NCBI RefSeq assembly: GCF_027533645.1
Contig: NZ_JAQAGY010000010.1
Location: 62,001-126,000 of the forward strand
Direction of reading: 5' to 3'
DNA: 64,000 nucleotides
From: Paenibacillus caseinilyticus
GTDB lineage: Bacteria > Bacillota > Bacilli > Paenibacillales > NBRC-103111
Below are positions 25,205 to 33,937 of this stretch, piece after piece (the first letter of the stretch is position 1; each line of letters begins with the position of its first letter). Under the pieces are notes generated by a model. It saw only the letters and a list, made by a program, of their open reading frames with translations. It was not told where the DNA came from and searched no databases. Made by a program: the position numbers and the translations under genes.

Positions 25205-26140
25205 ATGAATAACGGAATGATCCGTCCGCCGGCCCTCAGGCCCGGGGACACGGTAGGTATTACGGCCCCGGCTTCCTGCGGAGACCGGGAAGGGATTCTC
25301 CGGGGAGCGTCCGTGCTGGAGCAGCTCGGGCTTCGTGTCCGTCTGGGGGAGACCTTGTCCCTGCGGCACGGCTATCTTGCAGGGGAAGACGAAGTGCGGG
25401 CAGCCGAGCTGCTCTCCCTATTCGCCGATCCGCAGATTCGGGGAATCTTCTGCGCCCGGGGCGGGTACGGCTCTGCCCGGATTGCGCCGCTGCTGGACTA
25501 CGCGGTCATCCGGGCGAACCCCAAGGTGTTCTGGGGCTACAGCGACATCACGTTCCTGCATGCGGCCATCGGCCGGTGGGCGGGGCTGGTCACCTTCCAC
25601 GGCGCGATGCTCGTCTGTCTTGCCGGTGAGCAGACGCATCCCGTGACCTTGTCGAGCTTCGGGCAGCTCTTCGGGCCGCAGCCCCTCCGCTGTTCACGGA
25701 AGGACGCTCCCCTGACCACCATAGTGGCGGGGCAAGCCTGCGGGCGGCTCACAGGAGGCAACCTGACGCTGCTCGCGAGCACGCTGGGCACTCCTTACGA
25801 GCTCGATACCCAGGGGAAGCTGCTCCTGCTCGAGGATATCGGCGAGGAGCCGTACCGTCTGGACCGGATGCTGAATCAGCTGCGGCAGGCGGGGAAGCTG
25901 GAGGAGGCCGCCGGTTTTCTCATCGGCGATTTCCGGGACTGCGGTCCCGTGAAGAGGAAGGATTCGTTCACCGCACGGCAAGTGATCGAACATTACATCC
26001 GTGCGGCCGGCAAACCCGCCGTGTCGGGCTTTCCGATCGGCCACTCGACCCCGCATTTGGGGGTGCCGCTTGGCACTATGGTGAAGCTCGACGCCACCGG
26101 GGGAGAGGCGCAGTGGCTGGAGCCGGGAGTCTCGGTCTAG
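25205..26140 (+). CDS. ykfA: Murein peptide LD-carboxypeptidase YkfA (S66)
   Basis: A 311-residue cytoplasmic serine peptidase of family S66 that removes the terminal D-Ala from murein tetrapeptides. It shows ARGGYGSARI, the nucleophile motif FWGYSDITFLHA, LEDIGEEPYRLDRML with the candidate catalytic Glu, and IGHSTPHLGVPLG with the His. It lies 15 nt after dppE with SD AAGGAGGGGG, as in the B. subtilis dpp-ykf region. Its downstream partner ykfB is broken here. Confidence 0.93.
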   Translation: MNNGMIRPPALRPGDTVGITAPASCGDREGILRGASVLEQLGLRVRLGETLSLRHGYLAGEDEVRAAELLSLFADPQIRGIFCARGGYGSARIAPLLDYAVIRANPKVFWGYSDITFLHAAIGRWAGLVTFHGAMLVCLAGEQTHPVTLSSFGQLFGPQPLRCSRKDAPLTTIVAGQACGRLTGGNLTLLASTLGTPYELDTQGKLLLLEDIGEEPYRLDRMLNQLRQAGKLEEAAGFLIGDFRDCGPVKRKDSFTARQVIEHYIRAAGKPAVSGFPIGHSTPHLGVPLGTMVKLDATGGEAQWLEPGVSV

Positions 26141-26155
26141 AGGAGGAAGATTATC

Positions 26156-26569
26156 GTGTATATTCATGGAATCCAGGCGAAACGTCAAACTGCAGCGCAG
26201 CAGAACACGTCCGCTGCCGTAGTGCATACCGTTCATCATGCCGAACCGGTACGGAGCCCCTTCGTTACCGGTGACGGAGGGGCCGTGCGGGGAGAAGCGC
26301 CGCCGGCTGAGGCCCTATCCGGGCAGGGTCTCTGCGGCAGCGAAGCTGCGGCGGCATGCCGGCCGGATCCGCTGCTCACGGGAAAGCATGTGCGCAGCAA
26401 GGACAGGGTGCGATTCGGCTGCCCGGATGCCGCCCCGCTGAGACTCGACCGCGATAACGTGCGCGGGGATGTATACGATGCCGGCAGCGCGAGGGGGTTC
26501 GCGGAAGTCCGCGGACAGGGCATTGCTGCAGCTGGGGACGCGGCAGCAGCTTGCGGAGCGGGATCATGA
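26156..26569 (+). pseudogene. ykfB: Internally deleted remnant of L-Ala-D/L-Glu epimerase gene ykfB
   Basis: A 137-codon frame begins at GTG 26156 behind AGGAGGAAG, in the place of ykfB. Its N-terminal part matches the start of YkfB-type epimerases piecewise (MYIHGIQAKR; HTVHHAEP; VTGDGGAV; GEAPP). Its C-terminal part matches the end of the same family (RFGCPDAAPLRLDRDNVRGDVYDA ... GQGIAAAGD versus RFDFDAPLML-D-V--GGI-Y-G ... GLGI). The middle, some 220-230 codons with the enolase-type barrel and its catalytic Lys and metal ligands, is missing. The alignment is from memory of B. subtilis YkfB. The remnant cannot be an active epimerase. Its stop overlaps the ykfC start. Confidence 0.7.
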
Positions 26570-27537
26570 CGGAGCGCAAGCGGCTGGTCACCGCCGTCAA
26601 TGTCGCCACCGTATGGACCTCCCCGCAGTCCACGCGGCCCGTGGATGAGGCGGCTCTTGGCGCGCCCGCGGACACGGCCGGGTGGACCCGCTCGCTGACG
26701 CCGGAGGAGCGGCTCGATCTCTACGCATCGAACCGGGTGCAGACCCAGCTTCTCTACGGCACTCCAGTAGAGGTATGCGAGGAACACGGCGGCTGGTCGA
26801 AGGTCCTCATCGCGGATCAGCGGACATCCAAGGAGCCGCTCGGCTACCCGGGCTGGGTGCCGTCCCGCCAGCTGGCTCCTCTGGACGGGACTTTCGAACC
26901 TGCAGGGGAAGACGGGGCCTTCGCCGTGGTGACGGCGCCGCGGACGATCCTCTCCTTCGCCTCGACCGGCGAGTGTATCGAGCTCAGCTATCTGACGAAG
27001 CTGCCCGTCCTCTCGATACACGCCACCCGGGTCGGGGTCCTTACGCCTCACGGACCGGGAATCGTTCTCCGGGGGGATGTGCGCCTGAGCAATAGCGGCG
27101 GCGGAGGGGAGGCGGCTGCCGGCGTGGGGATTGGCGGACGGGATGCCGGCCTGCATACGGGCGAAGCGATCGTCCGGGAAGGCCTGCGATTCGCCGGCCT
27201 GCCATATCTCTGGGGCGGGATGTCCTCTTACGGTTACGACTGCTCGGGATTCGCCCACTCCATGCACCGGGCGCTGGACATCCTGATCCCGCGGGACGCC
27301 TCGGACCAGGCGAGAGAAGGCCGGCTGGTGGAGCCCTCGGAGCTGGAGCCGGGCGATCTGCTGTTCTTTGCCCACGATGGGGGGGAGGGACGGATCCACC
27401 ATGTCGGCATCTATGCGGGAGAGGGGCGGATGCTGCATTCGCCGGACTCGGCATCCCGGATCGGGCTGGTCGACCTGGCTTCGTACCGCCTGGCGGATGA
27501 GCACTGCATCTCGCGGCGGTATTGGGGGCAATTGTAA
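26566..27537 (+). CDS. ykfC: Gamma-D-glutamyl-L-diamino acid endopeptidase YkfC-like (NlpC/P60)
   Basis: About 323 residues from ATG 26566, which overlaps the ykfB-remnant stop (ATGA) and has GGAGCGGG upstream. SH3-like N-terminal segments (VNVATVWTSPQSTRP; TPVEVCEEHGGWSKVLI; GYPGWVPSRQL) precede a C-terminal NlpC/P60 domain with nucleophile Cys in YGYDCSGFAHSMHR and catalytic His in IHHVGIYAGEGRMLHSP. There is no signal peptide, consistent with cytoplasmic cleavage of imported murein peptides at the D-Glu-diamino acid bond, as for YkfC. Last gene of the operon. Confidence 0.9.
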   Translation: MTERKRLVTAVNVATVWTSPQSTRPVDEAALGAPADTAGWTRSLTPEERLDLYASNRVQTQLLYGTPVEVCEEHGGWSKVLIADQRTSKEPLGYPGWVPSRQLAPLDGTFEPAGEDGAFAVVTAPRTILSFASTGECIELSYLTKLPVLSIHATRVGVLTPHGPGIVLRGDVRLSNSGGGGEAAAGVGIGGRDAGLHTGEAIVREGLRFAGLPYLWGGMSSYGYDCSGFAHSMHRALDILIPRDASDQAREGRLVEPSELEPGDLLFFAHDGGEGRIHHVGIYAGEGRMLHSPDSASRIGLVDLASYRLADEHCISRRYWGQL

Positions 27538-27604
27538 TTTTGAATAGAAATTTATTTTGAATAGGAATTTAATTTTGAATAGTAATTCTTGGTCCCCTTA
27601 TAAT
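27536..27604 (+). promoter_or_regulatory. Promoter with three 18-bp direct repeats before the rhomboid gene
   Basis: The unit AATTTTGAATAGNAATTT occurs three times in tandem (27536-27553, a slightly shortened copy at 27554-27570, and 27571-27588). The last copy supplies TTGAAT (27575-27580), which stands 18 nt before TATAAT (27599-27604), a good sigma-A-type promoter. The ATG of the rhomboid gene follows 33 nt later. The repeats may be operator copies or duplicated -35 elements. Confidence 0.6.
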
Positions 27605-27636
27605 AAAGGTATCCCTTGGAAGATAAGGAGTACCGA

Positions 27637-28782
27637 ATGAACGTACATCTGCTCAACGACCTCATCTGGCGGATGGCCCACGAGCTGGGCGTCCGCCATG
27701 GCTATACGCTGATCGATAATGACGAAGGCATGCTTACGCTGCGCAAGCAGGAGGGCATCCGGGTGACCTACGTCTTCCTGCTGCCCCTCTACTACGGCGA
27801 GACGCCGGAAGCCCAGCAGGAGCTCATCCGCAGCCAGCTCGCGGAATCCGTCGACTGGATGAAGACCTTTGGCAGGCGCAAGTCGGCGCTCGTCCACCGG
27901 AAGATTCATCTGTATATCCGCACGTCCCCCGGTCTCCAGACGCCGCTGGAGGATCTTGCGAAGATCCGGGTCAGCTCAGTCACGGAGCGGTACCGTGCGG
28001 AAGCCTGGGTGGCCGATCCCGGAGAGCACAAGATGTTCGCCAGCGAGACGAAGGTAACCGGCCGCGAGTCGCTGGAAGCGGTTCTGAGGGAGCCGATTCC
28101 TACGATGTACGAGCTCGAAGCGCTGAATGCGGGCATCGAGCGCCAGCATGGGGCGATCGTCCGCGCGCAGGAAGAGCGGCTGCCGCGGCAGGAGGAAGGC
28201 GCACGCCGCAAGGGCTCGCCTGTCACGTTCGCGCTGACGGCGCTGAATGTGATCGTATGGCTGCTTATGACCGCTTACGGCGGGTCGGACAATCCGGAGA
28301 CGCTGATCCGCTTCGGGGCCAAATACAATCCTTATATCGACCGAGGCGAATATTGGCGCTTGCTGACGCCGATCTTCCTGCATATCGGAGGGCTTCACCT
28401 CTGGTTCAATTCTACGGCCCTGCTCTCGATTGGAGGCAGGCTCGAGCGCGGGATCGGCTCGCTGCGGTTCGGTCTCTTCTATCTCCTGGCCGGGATTGCA
28501 GGCAACATCGCTTCCTACACCTTCTCCCCGTCGATCTCAGCCGGGGCGTCCGGCGCGATCTTCGGGCTGATGGGCGTTCTGCTCGTGCTCTCGGTGATGG
28601 ATCCGGATCTCTGGGGCGATACCGGAGGCGTGGGGATGTGGGGAGGCCTCGGCATGAACGTCGTGCTGGGATTTATCGTGCCGGGGATCGACAACTATGC
28701 CCACTTCGGGGGGCTGGCGGCAGGCGCGGCGGCAGGCTGGGTCTATATCTCCCTGCAGCGCGCTAAGGCGGCCCAGAGATAG
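27637..28782 (+). CDS. Rhomboid-family intramembrane serine protease
   Basis: About 381 residues from ATG 27637 (SD AAGGAG); the frame is open from TTG 27616. A soluble N-terminal domain of about 190 residues precedes about six to seven membrane helices. The catalytic dyad is visible: Ser305 in GASGAIFGLMG and His356 in YAHFGGLAAGAAAGW, plus the L1-loop HIGGLHLWFNS. The size and soluble N-domain resemble YqgP-type rhomboids; the physiological substrate cannot be read from the sequence. Own promoter upstream. Confidence 0.9.
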   Translation: MNVHLLNDLIWRMAHELGVRHGYTLIDNDEGMLTLRKQEGIRVTYVFLLPLYYGETPEAQQELIRSQLAESVDWMKTFGRRKSALVHRKIHLYIRTSPGLQTPLEDLAKIRVSSVTERYRAEAWVADPGEHKMFASETKVTGRESLEAVLREPIPTMYELEALNAGIERQHGAIVRAQEERLPRQEEGARRKGSPVTFALTALNVIVWLLMTAYGGSDNPETLIRFGAKYNPYIDRGEYWRLLTPIFLHIGGLHLWFNSTALLSIGGRLERGIGSLRFGLFYLLAGIAGNIASYTFSPSISAGASGAIFGLMGVLLVLSVMDPDLWGDTGGVGMWGGLGMNVVLGFIVPGIDNYAHFGGLAAGAAAGWVYISLQRAKAAQR

Positions 28783-28881
28783 ACAAGGCAGGAGAACGGG
28801 TAAGTTCTTGACAGGAGGATGTCGGGAGCTTGCCCATTTTTACGTGCTGGCATGACGGCGGGGAGAAGGAGGAAACTTACG

Positions 28882-29472
28882 ATGAGAGTGGATAGACCGT
28901 TCTACGACAGGGATACGGTGGAAGTGGCCCGGGAGCTGCTCGGCTGCACGCTGGTGCGGAAGACGGAGCATGGGGAGATCCGGGTGGTGCTCACCGAGAC
29001 GGAGGCGTACAAAGGGGCCGAGGACCCGGCATCGCATGCAAGCCGCGGCGTCACTCCCCGCAGCCGGCTCATGTTCGGCGATACCGGCGTACTGTACGTC
29101 TATTTGATCTACGGCATGCATTATTGCCTGAATATTGTGGCGCATGAGCCGGGCGGCGTAGGCGCGGTGCTCCTGCGCGGGGCCTGCGTACAGGAAGGGG
29201 AGGAGCTCGTGCGGGCCAACCGGCCCGGCGCTGCTGCCAAGGCGCTGCTGAACGGACCGGGCAAGCTGGCGAAGGGGCTCGGGATCGGGATCGAATGGAA
29301 CGGGCGGAACCTTCTGGACACGGACAGCGGGCTGTGGCTCGAGAGGAGTCCGTCTTCGCTCCCGCTGCCCTGGAGGGCGACCCCGCGGATCGGCATATCC
29401 AAGGGAGTGGATCTGCCCTGGAGGTTTACGCCGGAGGAGACCCAGCAGGCGGGGTACGACCGTGCCAGGTGA
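28882..29472 (+). CDS. 3-methyladenine (alkyladenine) DNA glycosylase, MPG/AAG family
   Basis: About 196 residues from ATG 28882 (SD AAGGAGGAAAC); the frame is open from 28819. The family pattern is clear: FYDRDTVEVARELLGCTLVR, ETEAYKGAEDPASHASRG with the catalytic Glu, MFGDTGVLYVYLIYGMHYCLNIV, and VLLRGACVQEG. It excises alkylated purines in base-excision repair. It lies about 100 nt after the rhomboid gene. The usual bacterial length is about 200 residues, so it is complete. Confidence 0.93.
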   Translation: MRVDRPFYDRDTVEVARELLGCTLVRKTEHGEIRVVLTETEAYKGAEDPASHASRGVTPRSRLMFGDTGVLYVYLIYGMHYCLNIVAHEPGGVGAVLLRGACVQEGEELVRANRPGAAAKALLNGPGKLAKGLGIGIEWNGRNLLDTDSGLWLERSPSSLPLPWRATPRIGISKGVDLPWRFTPEETQQAGYDRAR

Positions 29473-29518
29473 AGCCGGCGTATATCGTAAGGCTCTACCG
29501 CTTCTCTCGACAGGCGTT

Positions 29519-29557
29519 AGCCCTTTCCCCGTGGTTTTTGGACCGGGAAAAAGGGTA
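29519..29557 (+). terminator. Imperfect hairpin after the DNA glycosylase gene
   Basis: CCCTTTCCCC and GGGAAAAAGGG can pair around a loop containing GGTTTTTGG. No long T tract follows, so it is a weak terminator candidate. A second small hairpin (GCAGGC-TGCG-GCCTGC) lies near 29574-29589, before the alcohol dehydrogenase start. Confidence 0.35.
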
Positions 29558-29628
29558 AGTAGTGGCGAGTCCCGCAGGCTGCGGCCTGCAGGAAACTTAG
29601 CCTAGGATGGCGAGAGGAGCTGGCAGGC

Positions 29629-30771
29629 GTGAGAGCAGTAACGTATCAGGGCAAGAAGCAAGTAAAGGTGAAAGAGGTCAAGGACCCGATCCTGGAGAAA
29701 GGCGACGATATCCTCGTGCGGATCACTTCGACGGCCATCTGCGGCTCGGACATTCACTTGGTGAACGGGATGGTGCCGGGCATGCCGGAAGGCTATGTCA
29801 TCGGCCACGAGCCGATGGGGATCGTGGAGGAAGCGGGGCCCGAGGTGACGCGCGTCAAAAAAGGGGACCGGGTCATCATTCCGTTCAATGTCTCCTGCGG
29901 GGAATGCTTCTACTGCAAGAACCAGCTCGAGAGCCAGTGCGACAACTCCAACGAGAATCCCCTCTACGATACGGGAGCCTATCTCGGTTACTCGGAGTCG
30001 TACGGCGGCTATGCCGGAGGACAGGCGGAGCTGCTGCGGGTGCCTTACGGCAACTTCATGCCGTTCGTCATTCCGCAGGACGCGGAGGTGGAAGACGAAC
30101 AGGTGCTCTTCCTCTCCGATATTCTTCCGACGGCGTATTGGGCGGTAGAGAACTCAGGCGTGAAGCCCGGCGATACGGTCATCGTGCTCGGCAGCGGGCC
30201 GGTCGGGCTGCTCACCCAGAAATTCGCCTGGCAGAAGGGCGCGAAGCGCGTGATCGCCGTCGATCATCTCGATTACCGGCTCTTCCATGCGCGCAACACG
30301 AACCGGGTGGAGACGTTCAACTTCAAGGATGTGGACAATCTCGAATCGCATCTCTATGAGATTACCGGCGGCGGTGCCGATGTCGTCATCGACTGTGTGG
30401 GCATGGACGGGGAGAAGTCGGTCGTGGAGAAGGTGGAGACGGCGCTGAAGCTGCAGGGCGGCACGCTCGGGCCGATCCAGACGGCGAGACAGATCGTCCG
30501 CAAGGGCGGCACGATCCAGCTCATCGGAGTGTACGGCATGACCTACAACATGTTCCCCCTCGGGGATCTCTTCGCCCGCAACATTACGCTGAAGATGGGA
30601 CAAGCCCCTGTTATCCACTACATGCCGGAGCTCTTCGCCCAGATCAAGTCGGGCAGGCTGGATCCGGCCGACATCATCACGCACCGGCTTCCGCTGACGG
30701 AAGCGGAGCGGGGCTACGAAGTATTCACCGATAAGCTCGAAGACTGCATTAAGGTGGTGCTGAAGCCGTAA
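29629..30771 (+). CDS. Zinc-dependent alcohol dehydrogenase (MDR superfamily)
   Basis: A 380-residue cytoplasmic oxidoreductase. Catalytic-zinc ligands are Cys38 (ICGSDIH) and His60-Glu61 (GHEPMG). The structural-zinc lobe is CGECFYCKNQLESQC, and the NAD-binding glycine motif is LGSGPVGLL. The sequence resembles the formaldehyde-dehydrogenase-like branch of zinc alcohol dehydrogenases; the substrate is not evident. The start is GTG 29629, with GAGGAG upstream. It converges with the broken membrane-protein gene. Confidence 0.9.
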   Translation: MRAVTYQGKKQVKVKEVKDPILEKGDDILVRITSTAICGSDIHLVNGMVPGMPEGYVIGHEPMGIVEEAGPEVTRVKKGDRVIIPFNVSCGECFYCKNQLESQCDNSNENPLYDTGAYLGYSESYGGYAGGQAELLRVPYGNFMPFVIPQDAEVEDEQVLFLSDILPTAYWAVENSGVKPGDTVIVLGSGPVGLLTQKFAWQKGAKRVIAVDHLDYRLFHARNTNRVETFNFKDVDNLESHLYEITGGGADVVIDCVGMDGEKSVVEKVETALKLQGGTLGPIQTARQIVRKGGTIQLIGVYGMTYNMFPLGDLFARNITLKMGQAPVIHYMPELFAQIKSGRLDPADIITHRLPLTEAERGYEVFTDKLEDCIKVVLKP

Positions 30772-30825
30772 GGCTACCTGCTCGGTTTGGTCGTGTGCGG
30801 GAAGGGCGGCTTAGGGGGAGAAGGG

Positions 30826-31674
30826 TCAGCGGAGCTGGGCGAAGCGATTGATCATGTCGTCAACCTTGGACAACAGCACGAGTACGGCCAGACAGCACAG
30901 CATATACATGGCGAAATACGCCGGCTGCGGCATAAAGAGCAGCAGCCGGCCCGTCCCGATCAGAAAAAGCTGGAGCCCTGCGAAGAGAAGGAGCGCCCCG
31001 CCCCACCATACCCGGCTTCGCGTCCAGCACAAGACGCCGGAGAGGACGGCGGCCTTCACGGCAGCGTCCAATGTAGCAAGGAACACGTCATCACGATACG
31101 GGTCAAGGAACAGGCCGGCTTGAAATAAACGCACGCCTCCCAGCGACAAGGCGAACATCAGGGTCGCGGCCAGCGAGAAGGCTGACGTGAACAGCGTGAG
31201 GAATGCAAGGGGCCGCGAGCCACGGGCCAGCCCTTTTGCCCAAGCCTTCGCGAAGTGGAAGAAGAAGTTCAGGGCCGCGAGAGTGTAAGGAATCTTCCAC
31301 CAATGCAGCTCATAAACGTCCATCCGGACGAAGGATCACTCGATGAGGCCTAACAAAAGCGTGACCGCCAGGACCGGAACCCACCGCAGCCTGAATTGGA
31401 CGATGGCAACAGCCAGGACAGGGACCGTGAGGAGATTCGAGATGGTCGCGCCGATGACGTTATCCTGGTAAGGCCGCGCAGGAAAGATGCGGGGGAGATA
31501 GGTGTAGCTGTCGAGCAGAACCATAATCACGTACTCAAAGGTATAGACCATGCCGGTGAAGGACAGGAGAAGAACGAACATAAAGGACTGCTTCTTGCGA
31601 AGCCATGTGTACAGCAGGAGGCTCAGGTCCGCTGCACTCAGCAGGACATAGGGGACGGCATGATGCATGGACAC
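30826..31674 (-). pseudogene. Membrane-protein gene interrupted by one in-frame TGA
   Basis: Two hydrophobic frames on the minus strand, 31674-31336 (112 residues) and 31323-30826 (165 residues), are in the same reading frame and separated only by TGA at 31338-31336. Read through, they give a 282-residue protein with about seven membrane helices and the junction GLIE-stop-SFVRMDVYELHWWK. The YELHWW segment and the expected EW before FVR resemble the CBO0543-type membrane family as I remember it, so the stop is probably a TGG-to-TGA change. GTG 31674 has a strong SD (GAAGGAAGG); the second half has no SD of its own. Function unknown. Confidence 0.72.
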
Positions 31675-31854
31675 TTACCTTCCTTCGGATATTTTGTGAG
31701 GTTATTTTTGCCAACTGGCGTTCCCTGTATACACGGGTCCTTGTCCTGCTGAGGAGCCTCCAATGAACGATGCCCTGCAGCTTGGCAGGCGCTTCTTCCT
31801 TATGACACCATGAGGGAGGTACAACCCTTTACTGCCGACAGGAGACCCTCAAGA

Positions 31855-32253
31855 ATGGACACCGTTCACAAGACCATCACTTCCCCCGCAGGCTTGAGGC
31901 TCGTGGCAGACGTAAGGGAGATTTGCGCCCGGCTGCCGGAGACGGTGGAGAAGATCGACGGCTTCGGTCACACGACGTTCCGGGTGGGGGACAAGCCGTT
32001 CGTCTTCCTGGGCGAGGGCGAGCAGGGCATCTCGATCTCCATCAAGGCCGATAAGGAGACGCAGGCGTTCCTGCTGGCAAAAGGGCCTTATACCAAGACG
32101 CCCTATATCGGACAGCACGGCTGGGTATCCCTGCATGGCCCCGATGCGGTGCCCGGTGACGAACTGCGAGACTTGATTGTAGAAGGGTACGGGCGCACCG
32201 CGTCCAAGCGGCTGCTCAAGAAGCTGCGGGAGGCAAAGGGCAGAGAGGACTGA
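31855..32253 (+). CDS. MmcQ/YjbR-family protein
   Basis: About 132 residues from ATG 31855 (AGGAGA upstream; the frame is open from ATG 31810). The pattern matches the small MmcQ/YjbR fold (cyaY-like double-wing): LRLVADVREICARLPETVEKIDGFGHTTFRVGDKPFVFLG, ISIKAD, GWVSLHG and a C-terminal SKRLLKKL. Members are described as DNA-binding-like, but the function is unknown. The gene diverges from the membrane pseudogene and ends in a perfect terminator. Confidence 0.82.
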   Translation: MDTVHKTITSPAGLRLVADVREICARLPETVEKIDGFGHTTFRVGDKPFVFLGEGEQGISISIKADKETQAFLLAKGPYTKTPYIGQHGWVSLHGPDAVPGDELRDLIVEGYGRTASKRLLKKLREAKGRED

Positions 32254-32270
32254 TTTCCTCTCTGCTTTTT
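32240..32270 (+). terminator. Rho-independent terminator overlapping the yjbR-like stop codon
   Basis: GCAGAGAGGA and TCCTCTCTGC form a perfect 10-bp stem with a 6-nt loop that includes the TGA stop, followed by TTTTT. Confidence 0.9.
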
Positions 32271-32420
32271 GGTACACGTGCCGCAGTGCGCCGCTTCCTA
32301 AGCTTGGATAATTTGGGCTGCCTGGGGAAATGCTTCTACCTTGAGAAGAGGCAGCGGTACGGACGCATCAGCGGGCAATTCGCTCATCGTCCCCCCTGAC
32401 AGACTGGATGGAGGCGGCTT

Positions 32421-33930
32421 ATGACCCTGAAGCCCAATGCCACGCCGGCTTCCCGGATCAGCCGGCAGCTGGACGAGAATGTGAACCGGCTCCGCAAGAC
32501 ATTCGACCGCTGCTCCGATGTCCTGTTCCGGGCTGCGGAAGGCACCTCGAAGACGCACCGCTACTGTCTGATCTATGTGAACGGGATCGTGGATTCCGCC
32601 CGGATCGGGGAGGAGGTGCTGCGCCCGCTGCTGGCGGTGACGGACAGCGAGGATGAGAAGCAGCCGATCCTGACCTCAACGCAGCTTGCCTGCTCCTCCG
32701 ATTACGATAAGATCGTCGAAGCCATCCTTGCCGGGCAGGCCGTGGTGCTCCGTGACGGGCAGGAAGAGGCTCTGCTGCTCAGTGCCGGCGGGGGGGCCCC
32801 GGCGTTCTATCGAGGAGCCGGCGACCGAATCGGTGGTCCGCGGACCGCGGGAAGGCTTTAACGAGGATATCAAGGTGAACACCTCCCTGGTGCGCTTCAA
32901 GATCAAATCCCCGGACCTCAAGATGGAGTCCTTCACGGTCGGGGAGCAGACGCGGACCGAGGTGGTGCTCGCTTACCTCGAAGGGGTGGCCGATCCCGGG
33001 GTGATCCGGGAAGCGAGGCGCAGGCTGGGGGATATCCGGATCGACGGCGTGCTGGAGAGCGGCTATATCGAAGAAATGATCGAGGACGAGCCCTTCTCGC
33101 CGTTCCCGCAGCTGCATTACACAGAGAGGCCGGATACGGCGGCGGCCCAGCTGCTTGAAGGGCGCTTCGCGCTCTTCGTCGACGGAACGCCTTTCGTCCT
33201 CATGGCTCCGGTTACATTCTGGGAGATGCTGCAGGCCAGCGAGGATTATTATGAGCGGTACTTCATCGGTACGCTGCTGCGGTGGCTGCGTATGGGGTTT
33301 CTCTTCTTCGCGCTGTTCCTTCCGGGCTTGTACGTGGCGGTGACCACCTATCATCAGGATATGCTGCCCACCAACCTGCTGCTGAGCATTGCGGCCTCCC
33401 GGGAGTCGATTCCGTTCCCGGCGCTGGTCGAAGCGCTCCTGATGGAAGTGGCCTTCGAAGCGCTGCGCGAAGCGGGGATCCGCCTGCCGAAGACCGTAGG
33501 GCAGGCGGTATCCATTCTCGGAGCGCTGGTGATCGGGCAGTCGGCGGTACAGGCCGGGATCGTCTCCGCGCCGGTCGTGATTATCGTCTCCCTGACGGGC
33601 ATCGCCTCCTTCACGATCCCCCGGTTCAATGCGGCGATCGCCATCCGCATACTCCGGTTTCCCATTATGATTATGGGCGGCCTCTTCGGGTTATTCGGCA
33701 TGGTGATCGCTACCGTCTGGCTCGGGGTACACCTGTGCCAGCTGCGCTCCTTCGGCTTGCCTTACTTGTCGGGCATTGCGCCTTACCAGAAGGGGGAGCT
33801 CGGGGATATTCTGATCCGCCGGCCGTGGTGGAGCATGCGCAGCAGGCCATCCAGTCTCTCGGGGGTGGGCCGGACGAGGATGCCCCGCGGCCAGAAACCG
33901 GCCCCGCCGGACTCCAGTGGAAAGAGGTGA
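32421..33930 (+). pseudogene. GerA-family spore germination receptor A subunit, frameshifted
   Basis: The gene starts at ATG 32421 and runs in frame to a G7 tract at 32790-32796, after which the protein continues one base later (PRRSIEEPATESVVRGPREGFNED is the family hallmark). Removing one G restores GGGPRRSIEEP and a protein of about 502 residues, normal for GerAA/GerKA. The N-terminal soluble domains (HRYCLIYVNGIVDSARIGEEVL) and C-terminal helices (RWLRMGFLFFALFLPGLYVAV; FPIMIMGGLFGLFGMV) are otherwise intact. It would form the inner-membrane nutrient receptor with the downstream C and B subunits. The shift may be a homopolymer error in the sequence or a real mutation. Confidence 0.85.
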
Positions 33931-33937
33931 GGCTTCG

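Noticed and set aside
28819-28881. Longer start for the DNA glycosylase
   Set aside because: The family begins at about MRVDRPFYDRD, and AAGGAGGAAAC lies immediately before ATG 28882.
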